The notes under the pieces: generated by a model
Database searches by the model: none
The model's input: the letters and a program-made list of their open reading frames with translations, nothing else
What the model was told of the DNA's origin: nothing
Shown: piece after piece, positions 36,130-48,029 of the stretch
Numbering within the stretch: the stretch's first letter is position 1
How the letters are laid out: every line of letters starts with the position of its first letter
Made by a program: the position numbers and the translations under genes
Assembly (NCBI RefSeq): GCF_016808335.1
Contig: NC_053147.1
Span: forward strand, 68,384,960-68,448,959
Direction of reading: 5' to 3'
Length of the DNA: 64,000 nt
Origin: Panicum virgatum
Lineage: Eukaryota > Streptophyta > Magnoliopsida > Poales > Poaceae

Positions 36130-37863
36130 AAATGAAAACATAAATTGTAAACCATAATTATTTTGACACTCTTCAGTTCAATGCGAACATGTCGTTCCAC
36201 GCCATAAGGGATGCGCAATCAATGTTCGCGGTTTTGTTTCAGGCTCACTTTCTCTAAAACCATCGAGAAGAAAAAATGTTTGTTTCGAAACATGTCTATG
36301 TCGTTAACCTTGACCCTGCGGTGATGACACTGACATTCGGGGCTAGTATTGACATCCACGACACAGTGCGGTACAATAGGACCCGATGAAGGATTTCATT
36401 ATTGGGACCAAGACCGTACTCCTTCATCGCGTCCTCATATATACCGCACCGCATCGTGGATATCGATGCTAGCCCAAATAGCAGAGTTTTCACCAAAGGA
36501 TCAAGGTTAATGACATATTCATGATCCGAAACATACATTTTTTAAACTTCTCGATGGTTTCAATATGAGCCCCAATAAATACATCATTAAAGTGACAAAA
36601 TAATGCAACTAAATGCATAACAAATACCAAACTAATTAACCATGCCACTTGAAAAAAATTGAAAAAAATCTTAACAAATTATTAGAATTAAAATGAAAAC
36701 ATAAATTATAAACTATAATTATTTTGAAACTCTTCAATTCAACGCGAACACGTCGTTCCACGCCATAAGGGATGTGCAATCAATGTTCGCGGCTTTGTTT
36801 CAGGCTCACTTTCTCTAAAACCATTGAGAAGAAAAAATATTTGTTTCGAAACATGTTTATGTCTTCAACCTTGACCATGCAGTGATAACACTGACATTCG
36901 GGGCTACTATTGACATCCACGACATAGTGCGGTACAATAGGACCAGATGAAGGAGTACGGCCTTGGTCCGGATAATTTCATTCTTAACTAGCTCAAAAGG
37001 TGTGGATTTCATAATTGAGACCAAGACCGTACTCCTTCATCGCGTCCTCATATATACCGCACCGTATCGTGGATATCGATGCTAGCCCCGAATTGCAGTG
37101 TTTTCACTGCAGGATCAAGGTTAACGACATATTCATGATCCGAAACATATATTTTTTAAACTTCTCGATGGTTTCCATATGAGCCCGAATAAATACATCA
37201 TTAGAGTGCCAAAATAATGCAACTAAATACATAACAAATACCAAACTAATTAACCATGCCACTTGAATAATGCAAAATCACATTAATTCTCAATCAAAAA
37301 AACCTGAATAAATTAATTGAGAGAAATCTCTAATTAATTGAAATAAATCTCTATAACTCCTAATTATTTTGACACCCTTCAGTTCGAGGAGAACACTCTT
37401 TTCAATATCCAGAAACCATCTAGAAGAAAAAAAAAGTTTATTTCGGAAAATGTATATGTCGGTAACCTCGACCCTGCAGGGATGACAATGCCTTTCGGGG
37501 GGCACGGTGCGGTACAAGGATGTCACCAATCTGCCAGTCGCAGCACCAACATTTCCGGTTAATAGGAACACAGCACTAGGCACAGGCAGCGTGCTCGTTG
37601 ATATGCTCTCAGTGCAATAACGGCCACGCTGACTGCGTCAAATGCTGTCTTTGTATCAATCGGAAGTACTGGTGATGCGACCAACCGATTCGCGACGTCC
37701 ATATAGCGCATAGTGTTTCTCCGAAAGGTAGTGTCATCACTATTGGATGGAGATTAACGACGTATACTTGTTTCGAAATAAAGATTTTTTTAGCTTATAG
37801 ATAGTTTCAATGTGAGCCTGAATAAATACATCACTAGAGTGTCAAAATAATCAATTCATAATA
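36130..37863. repeat. GPN1: Three subrepeats with inverted GPN1 fragments (U3)
   Basis: Same six arms. One minus arm has LDPLVKTL instead of LDPSVKTL (near 36494). Confidence 0.75.
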
Positions 37864-38403
37864 AAAAAAATCTATTATAATTCTTTCATTAGTTCATTAT
37901 AAAAAAATTAACTATCCACATTATGGTTATATCTACTACAATCACATGTTTTGTCTACACTAATTCTAAAAATTTCTACTATCCACATGCTCATCTGAAT
38001 CTAAAAATAAAAAATGTGCTACGGTCATTTGTAATATATAGAAAATGATTGAAAAATATGTCTATAAATTTTTCATATTCAACCTAGCCAATAAACCTAC
38101 TCCCACATTCAAGTCATCGGTTCTATATATCTCAAATCATTGCAGAAATCAAAGAAATCATACTCATCCTCAATATTTCTAAAAGTCACAAATTTCTCTA
38201 ACTATAGAGCATAAAACGAAGAATAAAGACTATCAATGAAGAGAGGATGAAGTTGCAAACCTTTGGTGCACTTGAATGAGTCCAAATCACACAAAAATGG
38301 ATCAAATAATGGCGGCGCAACTCTAATATGAGAGAAGAAACCGAGCTCGAGCTAGCTCTCTGGTGAAATGGGCGCTGGCTCGGCTCGGGGAAAAAGAAGC
38401 TCC

Positions 38404-38453
38404 AATTTATAGTGGGAGCATTAGTACCGGTTGGTGGCTACAACCGGTACTAA
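38404..38453 (-). promoter_or_regulatory. CACTA promoter TATA and inverted repeat (U3 end)
   Basis: Identical to 17071-17120. Confidence 0.58.
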
Positions 38454-40030
38454 AGCTCCCCATTTAGTATGTGTGCTAGCTATATATGAACTCAACAGAT
38501 AAACGGGTCGGCTACCAAGTACTACTAGTACTATATATAGACCAGTGCCATGCCTTGAATGAGGTTCAAAAATCAAACTGTTACGAGTTCAATCATCTTC
38601 TGACTTGTGTTAATTTCATCACATATATATGGGTAACCAGTGAAGTATTGGAGCAAACCAAAAGTCCAAAACAATATGGTGGGTGTTGACTTCTATACAA
38701 TTGTGTGAATCCCAAGCTGGGTTGGATAGATAGGCTTGCTGCGTGTTGGATAGCTACTCTTAGTTTATATAAGAGAGATTGGAGAATGTACATGTCATTC
38801 TTGTCGCCACCATTTCTCATCTACATCATCCTTCATGGACACAAGATTCCACCTTGGGCATCATGCTTTTCCGCTATCATGGGAGTCAGGATGTGGTATA
38901 CATAACCAACGACCCTCTCTACCAGCACCACCAACACCATCGTTGCAGCACTATGTGAGTTGTCTATCACCAATGGTTACGGTTGCAACTGCTCCTATTG
39001 CCGAATCGACTACCCTTCCTCGTGATGGTGTCACCACAGCAGGGCGACACCCTATGTACGGTATCTGGTCTTGATGCTGAGGTTGCCGATGCTATAGTAA
39101 GTCATTTGTTGGGATGATGATGGTGACAACTGCTATGTCGGCCATGAAGCTCATGATTAATCTCTTCAGGGTGGCAAAACAAGGGGGAATCACTTATATA
39201 CCACCAGTTCAGCTCTTTATCTCATAATAAAGAGCACACTATTGGCACGAAGCAAACATGCACATGAAATGAACTCAAGATCCTAAATAGATGAATGGTA
39301 CACAAACAGTTTTATGATCGACTTTGCAGCAGCTTACGAGCTAAATAAAGGGGCATGTACCCAAAACAGTTATAGTCTTTTAGATCGGTGTTTGGATCCT
39401 GGCATGTTCTTAGTTGCTCGTGAACTCTGAGATAGCTTATTATATGGGATGCATGTTGCAGACTGGCCGTGCGCCCGTGCCATTGCCGGGCGAAAGAACC
39501 GGCGCGCGCCGCACGGTTACGTGCGCGTCGTGGAGGCTCAGTCGCCGGCAGAAAACATGGTGGCCTCAGCACCGCGGGCCGGGGAGGGCGCGGCGCTTGG
39601 AGAGGGGATCAACCGATCGAGGCACTGGCGAGAGAGGAGGTGGTTGTAGCGGTGGCAGAGATGAACGCTGACGACGACGCGTCAACTTTGTGGTTTGCGG
39701 TCCACCGGCGGGCGGCCACGGCGAACTGGGAGAGCGCGCCGGCGACTAGTGGCAGCGCGCCAGGTCGGGGTGGACGGTAAATCAAATACCGTCCACCTGG
39801 TCTGTATTTGGTTTGCCGTCCGGACCCGTGGTCCCCTGCTCCGTTAGCCAGTTTCGATCCATGCCCAGGATGTCGTTGGAGCCGCGTCATGTCCAGTGGT
39901 CATCCGCCGTCGCTGGCGCCGCCGGTGCCTCGCGACTGACGGCCGTCCGCTGATGACAATGAAAGCCAGCGCCTGAAGCAGCTGGGTACGAGTATTCAGT
40001 AAACTCCTGCCACAACAGCAGGTGAGGTTT

Positions 40031-40433
40031 TGTTAGCGTAGCTCTCGTGTAAACTTGTGTTTCTCAGTTTCTGTTAGTTAGAAAGTTTGTTTCTTGCCTT
40101 AGCTGTCGCGGAGCTCAGCCTCCGGCTTCACCGGCCCGAGCGCGTCTTGTAACTGCGCCACGATCTCTTTGTGGCGAGTGGAGTCCGCGTCGCGCGGCAT
40201 GACCCGGCGTGTGGGATGGCACACGCATTCCTCGGATCATGGCGCGCGCCTGCAGGTGGAGAACGTGCCCCTGTTTCCCTTAGTTTGTTTTAGCTTATAT
40301 AAATAAAAGCTTATCAGAAAACGTCGCAGTGATGCGGCACAAAAACCTCTGTGTCTTCGTTCAATCCACAAGCCTGTGTTCTTGAGAGTTCTTGAGAGCT
40401 GAGTGCTCTTGGCCGGAGCAATTCCGGCTGACA
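40031..40433 (+). mobile_element. 403-bp solo LTR (U4)
   Basis: Same insertion with GGTTT on both sides. Confidence 0.87.
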
Positions 40434-43003
40434 GGTTTCAATTTGCTGCTGATGGATTCCTCTCAAGAACGGAAAAGAAATTTCTCTCCTCGCAGCTCAA
40501 GGTCCTCCTCTCTGTCTCCGACCAGGGCACACGTTCTCGTGGGCTTGCGCAAGAATACAGGTTCGCGTTTGCCGGGTTACTCGAGATTTCCATGTGAGCT
40601 TCTTGGCGAAACCTGCTTGTTGGACGGGGAGGTGGTGGCAGCCACCGCCGGACGCGATCACCGTGGCCGATTTCCCCGGCGGTGCATGACGGCGAAGCTG
40701 CCATCCCTCCGGGGCACCAGTTCGCCAACGCCGCAGCGTTGCTGCCGGTGCCGGTATACAGGGCGGTCTCCCGTGGCGAGGCGGTGGCGCGGATGGCGGC
40801 GCCGCCGAGGCCGGCCGGTTGTCGCGCCGCTGGGACGAGCGCCGGTAGACGTGGGGTAAGCGCTTTGACATGGCGCCGTTGGTACGTATTGTCGCGGCGC
40901 TGGCGAGGTGTCGCGCGACCGGCCGTGGCGAACGGGCCGGCGAGCGGTGCCAGCGGCAGGCATCCAGGCTGCCGGGTGGACGGCATCTGGTTCACCGTCC
41001 ACCCCGACCCCGGACGGTGTTTCATTTACCGTCCGGATCCGGGATCACCTGGACCGTCGGATGTAAAGCGTGCGTGCAGGATCGATCCTACCGATTGGGC
41101 TGCTGGAGGTCGGAACACTGTGTGGGCCAAGCGGAGGCCCAATTACGGAGGACCCACCGGCCCAAGCGTGCGTGACCAGGAGGACTTCACCGTTCCGTTC
41201 TGTCTTCGTTGGTGGCCGACTCAACTTTGAAACTCTGAAGAGTCCAGTTCCCTCACTGATAACCAGAGTTAATTCCGGCATGTCTTGCTGTCGTTCAACT
41301 TGCGTCCGTGCCGCCGGCCGGCGGCCGGCGTTGGACGTCGAGGTGGTGCGGTGGACGTCGCGCCATCATTTCCGAGCCCGGAGCTAGCGCACTTGCTACT
41401 ACGAGTCTACGACCCACACCATGATGAGCCCCGAGCATGACCTGCCAGACCGTCCGCGCAGGCGACCTCGTCCGGCTTACCATAGCCTACCAGTCTACCA
41501 CCGACCCAGATGAGAGCAGCGCGGACGACGACGAACGGTGCCTTCTAGGACTACAGCGCCGACCTCGCCGTCGGTTAGTTGGTCTCCACTGAGGTATGTC
41601 TCCTGCAACCGCTCAATGACGAGACAGCCGGGCGGCAAGGACCCTCCCCGGACGGCGAGTGTCGGTGCCGCCGCGCGCGCGGGGAAGAAGATGCGGCAGT
41701 GAACGAAGCGCCGCGCGGGCCGGAGAGGCGAGGCTGGCTGCCGACGCCAAGGAAGACGCTTCGGCCACGGAGACGGACGCGGGGGTGAACGCGCGGTGCT
41801 CCTCTCACACAGCGTCGCCTCCGGTGACAAACGGGAGAGCGCGGCGGCGAGCGGCGACGCGGTGGGCAGGCCGGCGGCCAGGACGGGGTGGTCGGCACTT
41901 CACCTGCCGTCCACCCCGGACGTCATTTCATTTACCGTCCGGGGCTCGGGTTCTGTCTGGCCGTTGGATGTAGATAGTGCGGCCAGGATTCGTCCTGCCG
42001 TCCTCACCACTCAAACGCAGGAGCGTTCTCTGGGCCGCGGCCCATTACCTGAGCCCACCCTTCGCTGGAGCAGCCCACAGGCTGCTGCGATTTGAAATCG
42101 TCGGAGGCTGATCGGAGCCCGCCGTTCTCTGCTGCGGTGCTGCTCCTCGGCGCCGCCAGTTCGCCGCCGACATGGAAATCCATCCACCACCACCGTCGTC
42201 GCGATCCCCAGGTGTTCGTCCGCCATGTCCAGTGCTCGTCCGCCATTGCCGGCGCCAGCGCCCGCAACTGACGGCTGTTCGCCGGCGACATGGAAAGCCG
42301 GCGCCCGAAGCAGCTGGGTACAAAGATTCAGTAAGCTACTGCCACAGCAGCAGCTCAGGTTTCAGTTTGCTGCTGATGGATTCCGATTCCTCTCCGGAAT
42401 GGAATGTGATTTCTCTCCTTGCAGTAGCAGCTCAAGGTCCTCCTCTCCGTTTCGACCACGGCACGTTCTCGCAGCTCGTGGGCTTTCGCCTGGTTACTCA
42501 TGTGAGCTTCTTGGCGAAACCTGCAGTTTACTTACGACCAGCAATTACATGTTATTTTCAGTTTTGTGCCTTGTTTGCGTACATCCTATATTATGGGCGC
42601 TTATGGCCAGTAATTACGTTCAGTTTCCTATGCATTAACTGAAGTAATAATATAACATCGCAACATACCTAAGCTGATCCGTATTATCACATTGCAGGAT
42701 CAGATGACAGGGCACCAACAGTCTGAACATCCAAAACCGTTCTCAGATGAGGTATCATCATCACAAGACAAAGACACTGATCCTAGAGAAAGTTGATGAA
42801 ACATAACACAGCAGACAACCACCATGTAGCAACGTTAGCAACAGCTACTATTGCAAGATGCGAACTCCAGGTACGATACAACAGTTTACAGCACATGATG
42901 CTCCATAATTTAACGGTAGTCACATTCACAAATAAACTAGTACATTAAGTGATAATAGATAAGCATTTCCTAAAGCATCGATCAGGCTGAAGCTGCTTGA
43001 TGA

Positions 43004-43338
43004 CTACTCGCCATCGGACACAGGGTCCCTGTGCTTGAAGAGGTCCTTGCATTGACTGTAGAGCATTGGGGCCATGCATATGGCAGAAATCACAGAAGCA
43101 ACACTAGTAGCGGCAGCCATAGCAAAAGCCGGCTGGTACGGCTCCGAACACAGGAACCTCTTGCTGCAGAACCTGCAGGGGATTCCATTATTAATTACTT
43201 CCATCGGAAAAACCAGAACAATACACATCGGATAAACTGTGCGATTGCAATCCTATGGCAATGCACTTACTGTTCCATCTTCCTAGGCGCCTTGATGCTT
43301 CCAGCTCCTCGAGAAAGCATGGGGTTTCGCCACTGACC
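43004..43338 (-). pseudogene. Amplified exons 2-3 of the small host gene (U4)
   Basis: Exon 3 is 43004-43172 and exon 2 is 43271-43338. One substitution turns SEPYHPAF into SEPYQPAF. Confidence 0.62.
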
Positions 43339-43365
43339 CTGCAACAAATGATCAGGTCGGTTAGT

Positions 43366-45164
43366 GTATCTTTTGACTGCGCATACGTACCAAGGAATTC
43401 TAGCAGGTTTACGCAAAGATTCTTCATCAAGTGCATCACATCGATTGCGTTGCGGACCTCCAGGACATCCCAATATGGGAGCTCCCATAGTATGGACTTC
43501 TTCTTCCACATTGGGGCATGGCCGTTTTCATCATTCGGAACTTGTTTGCTTCCACGGCCCTTTCCAAACACGACATAGACATCCTTCACCATCGAGAAAA
43601 CATGCTTCCCGTTTCGGAATATAGGCTTAGCACGAGTTTCTGGTTCCCCTTTGAAATGTTTTACTTTTCTTCTTAAGGGGTGGTTGAGGGGAAGGAATCG
43701 ACGATGACCCATGTACACAACCTTCCTACAATTTTTTAGATATAAGCTGTCGGTTTCTTCTAGACAATGAGTGCATGTTTAGTATCCCTTATTGGACTGT
43801 CCGGACAGATTGCTAAGTGCATGACAATCGTTGATGGTAACAAAAAGCAATGCTCGCAGGTCAAAATTCTCCTGTTTGTACTCGTCCCAAACACGTACAC
43901 CTTCCTCCTTCCACAGCAGCAAAAGTTCATCAACCAACGGTCTTGGGTACATGTCAATATCATTGCCTGGTTGTTTTCGGCCTTGGATAAGCACCGGCAT
44001 CATCATGTACTTCCGCTTCATGCATAGCCAAGAAGGAAGATTGAACATACAGAGGGTCACAGGCCATGTACTGTGACTATTGCCCCACTCGCCGAATGGA
44101 TTCATTCCGTCCGTACTTAAACCAAACCTTATGTTCCTTGGGTCGTTTTCAAAATCTGGGAAATCTCTATCCACGTTTCTCCACTGGGACCCATCCGCAG
44201 GGTGTCTCAGCATCTGATCTTGCTTACGCTCTTCTTTGTGCCACCGCATCAATTTAGCATTAGATTTATTTCTGAAAAAGCGCTTCAAATGTGGTATTAC
44301 TGGGAAATACCACATCACCTTAGCGGGAACTTTTTTCTTGACGGGCTCCCCGTCGACCTCATCAGGATCATTTTGCCCGATCTTGTACCGTTTTGCATCA
44401 CACACAGGACAAGCATCCAGTTTCTCATATTCTTCGCCTCGATAGAGAATACAATCGTTAGGACATGCGTGAATTTTCTGTACCTCCAATCCAAGAGGGC
44501 AAACAACCTTCTTTGCTTCGTATGTTGTAGAGGGCAGTTCATTTCCCTCTGGAAGCATGTTCTTTACGATTCCAAGTAGCTCCTCAAATCCCTTATCGGT
44601 GACACCATTAGCTGTCTTCCACTGCAGCATTTCAAGTGTGGTACCCAACTTTTTAAGCCCCTGCTTGCAATCTGGATACAATAATTTTTTGTGATCCTCC
44701 AACATCTTCTCAAACTTCTTTGACTCCATTAAAGTTTCACAGTCTCTTTGTGAATCCACTAGAACCTGACCTAATTCATCAGGTGGTTGGTCTTCTGCTG
44801 CATTTTCTCCAGCCTCGTCCATTTCTTCAGCATCGTCCATGGGTTCATCTTCAAAGGCTCCCGCTTTATATAGATGAGCTCAGTCTGTAATATTATGATC
44901 ATCATCTTCTTCACCATCTTGCATCACAACTCCAGGTTCACCGTGCTTGGTCCAAAGGGTATAGTTATCCATGAAACCCTTTTCATAAATGTGGGTGTGT
45001 AGAGTTCTCCTCTTAGAGTATTCCTTTTTATTTTGGCAAACGCGGCACGGACAACACATAAAACCTTTCGATGACTTGTGGGCCTCCGCCGCATCAAGAA
45101 AAGACTTTAGACCATTAATCCACGCCATGATGCACCGGTCGCCGTACATCCATTGTCGGTCCAT
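43366..45164 (-). pseudogene. tnp2: CACTA TNP2-like transposase without the LTR (U4)
   Basis: The most informative copy. The linker runs directly into the TNP2 domain (EKMLEDHKKLLYPDCKQG) with no insertion, and CILYRGEEYEKLDACP is in frame because the 17 bases lost in U1-U3 are present. It is still broken: a TGA replaces Trp after DDDHNITD (44880) and a TAA follows QSNKGY (43779). The 3' end is lost at the same QSKDT joint. About 600 residues of coding sequence are represented. Divergence from U1-U3 is visibly higher than theirs from one another. Confidence 0.93.
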
Positions 45165-45402
45165 CGATCTACATTTTTGAATTAAGTAACAATATTATTT
45201 TACTTGTATTCATATCATTTAAATTGGCACATAACATAATGAAATACAAAATCCATTTTTGCGAATTTAACATTGAAATACAAAATTAATAGAAGTCCAA
45301 ATTAACAGATACATTACACTACATGCTTAAATTATAGAACATGATAAATAGAAGTCCAAATTAATATATACATTACACTACATGCTAGCTACCTAATACA
45401 AA

Positions 45403-45682
45403 CTACTCATCATGAGATCTTTGGACCAATGCCTCGTGAACTGCCTCGCGAAGTCTTGACACGGAACTGTCATATTCCGCCAGCCCCGACTCTTCACGTC
45501 TTGCATTATATAGAGCCATCAACTCACGATCATCATCAGTACCATGCAACTCGACATTAAATTCACGACAAAATTTACGGCTTTCTTTGCCAAGGGAGAA
45601 TATATAAAAAGCTTTCTTAATCAAACGACGAATACAACCGCTAACAAGACCAACACGCTCTGCAGGGTGGAACTCAAGCTTT
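45403..45682 (-). CDS. Unidentified reading frame upstream of tnp2 (U4)
   Basis: Open over the same length as in U1 despite several substitutions (for example LVEYDRS to LAEYDSS). This preservation in the most diverged unit is mild support for a real exon. Confidence 0.35.
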
Positions 45683-45686
45683 CTTA

Positions 45687-47418
45687 AAATGAAAACATAA
45701 ATTGTAAACCATAATTATTTTGACACTCTTCAGTTCAATGCGAACATGTCGTTCCACGCCATAAGGGATGCGCAATCAATGTTCGCGGCTTTGTTTCAGG
45801 CTCACTTTCTCTAAAACCATCGAGAAGAAAAAATGTTTGTTTCGAAACATGTCTATGTCGTTAACCTTGACCCTGCGGTGATGACACTGACATTCGGGGC
45901 TAGTATTGACATCCACGACACAGTGCGGTACAATAGGACCCGATGAAGGATTTCATTATTGGGACCAAGACCGTACTCCTTCATCGCGTCCTCATATATA
46001 TCGCACCGCATCGTGGATATCGATGCTAGCCCAAATAGCAGAGTTTTCACCGAAGGATCAAGGTTAACGACATATTCATGATCCGAAACATACATTTTTT
46101 AAACTTCTCGATGGTTTCAAAATGAGCCCCAATAAATACATCATTAGAGTGACAAAATAATGCAACTAAATGCATAACAAATACCAAACTAATTAACCAT
46201 GCCACTTGAAAAAAAATTGAAAAAAATCTGAACAAATTATTAGAATTAAAATGAAAACATAAATTATAAACTATAATTATTTTGACACTCTTCAGTTCAA
46301 CGCAAACACGTCGTTCCACGCCATAAGGGATGTGCAATCAATGTTCGCGGCTTTGTTTCAGGCTCACTTTCTCTAAAACCATCGAGAAGAAAAAATATTT
46401 GTTTCGAAACATGTTTATGTCGTCAACCTTGACCATGCAGTGATAACACTGACATTCGGGGCTACTATTGACATCCACGACACAGTGCGGTACAATAGGA
46501 CCAGATGAAGGAGTACGGCCTTGGTCCGGATAATTTCATTCTTAACTGGCTCAAAAGGTGTGGATTTCATAATTGAGACCAAGACCGTACTCCTTCATCG
46601 CGTCCTCATATATACCGCACCGTATCGTGGATATCGATGCTAGCCCCGAATTGCAGTGTTTTCACTGCAGGATCAAGGTTAACGACATATTCATGATCCG
46701 AAACATATATTTTTTAAACTTCTCGATGGTTTCCATATGAGCCCGAATAAATACATCATTAGAGTGCCAAAATAATGCAACTAAATATATAACAAATACC
46801 AAACTAATTAACCATGCCACTTGAATAATGCAAAATCACATTAATTCTCAATAAAAAAACCTGAATAAATTAATTGAGAGAAATCTCTAATTAATTGAAA
46901 TAAATCTCTATAACTCCTAATTATTTTGACACCCTTCAGTTCGAGGGGAACACTCTTTTCAATATCCAGAAACCATCTAGAAGAAAAAAAAAGTTTATTT
47001 CGGAAAATGTATATGTCGGTAACCTCGACCCTGCGGTGATGACAATGCCTTTCGGGGGGCACGGTGCGGTACAAGGATGTCACCAATCTGCCAGTCGCAG
47101 CACCAACATTTCCGGTTAATAGGAACACAGCACTAGTCACAGGCAGCGTGCTCGTTGATATGCTCTCAGTGCAACAACGGCCACGCTGACTGCGTCAAAT
47201 GCTGTCTTTGTATCAATCGGAAGTACTGGTGATGCGACCAATCGATTCGCGATGTCCATATAGCGCATAGTATTTCCCCGAAAGGTAGTGTCATCACTAT
47301 TGGATGGAGATTAACGACGTATACTTGTTTCGAAATAAAGATTTTTTTAGCTTATAGATAGTTTCAATGTGAGCCTGAATAAATACATCACTAGAGTGTC
47401 AAAATAATCAATTCATAA
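45687..47418. repeat. GPN1: Three subrepeats with inverted GPN1 fragments (U4)
   Basis: Closer to the likely ancestral state: the third plus arm reads GNLDPAVMTMPFG (near 47030), where U1-U3 have an extra base change giving LDPAGMT. This supports descent from one captured exon followed by decay. Confidence 0.76.
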
Positions 47419-47960
47419 TAAAAAAATCTATTATAATTCTTTCATTAGTTGATTATAAAAAAATTAACTATCCACATTATGGTTATATCTACTACAATCA
47501 CATGTTTTGTCTACACTAATTCTAAAAATTTCTACTATCCACATGCTCATCTGAATCTAAAAATAAAAAATGTGCTATGGTCATTTGTAATATATAGAAA
47601 ATGATTGAAAAATATGTCTATAAATTTTTCATATTCAACCTAGCCAATAAGCCTACTCCCACATTCAAGTCATCGGTTCTATATATCTCAAATCATTGCA
47701 GAAATCAAAGAAATCATACTCATCCTCACTATTTCTAAAAGTCACAAATTTCTCTAACTATAGAGCATAAAACGAAGAATAAAGACTATCAATGAAGAGA
47801 GGATGAAGTTGCAAACCTTTGGCGCACTTGAATGAGTCCAAGTCACACAAAAAATGGATCAAATAATGGCGGCGCAACTCTAATATGAGAGAAGAAACCG
47901 AGCTCGAGCTAGCTCTCTGGTGAAATGGGCGCTGGCTCGGCTCGGGGAAAAAGAAGCTCC

Positions 47961-48010
47961 AATTTATAGTGGGAGCATTAGTACCGGTTGGTGGCTACAA
48001 CCGGTACTAA
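47961..48010 (-). promoter_or_regulatory. CACTA promoter TATA and inverted repeat (U4 end)
   Basis: Identical to 17071-17120; lies directly left of U5. Confidence 0.58.
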
Positions 48011-48029
48011 AGCTCCCCATTTAGCATGT

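Larger units (their letters stand above)
27834..38499. repeat. Array unit U3 (hybrid, duplicate of U2)
   Basis: U3 is 10666 bp and has the same hybrid state as U2 (U4-like at 30430, U1-like at 31671), so it probably arose by a second duplication of the same recombinant. Private changes include loss of one C in a CCCC run near 30341 and a C-to-G change six bases from the end of the 1122-bp solo LTR (35126 region). Confidence 0.9.
38473..43365. other. Non-transposon segment of U4
   Basis: Close to U2/U3 up to about 42.3 kb. Private or U5-shared variants then appear, for example A at 42338 (C in U1-U3) and TTTTCAGTTTTG near 42556, both shared with U5. Confidence 0.6.

Noticed and set aside
43779..44840. 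Functional transposase in U4
   Set aside because: The 353-codon stretch is intact inside, but nonsense codons lie on both sides and the C-terminal third of TNP2 is missing.
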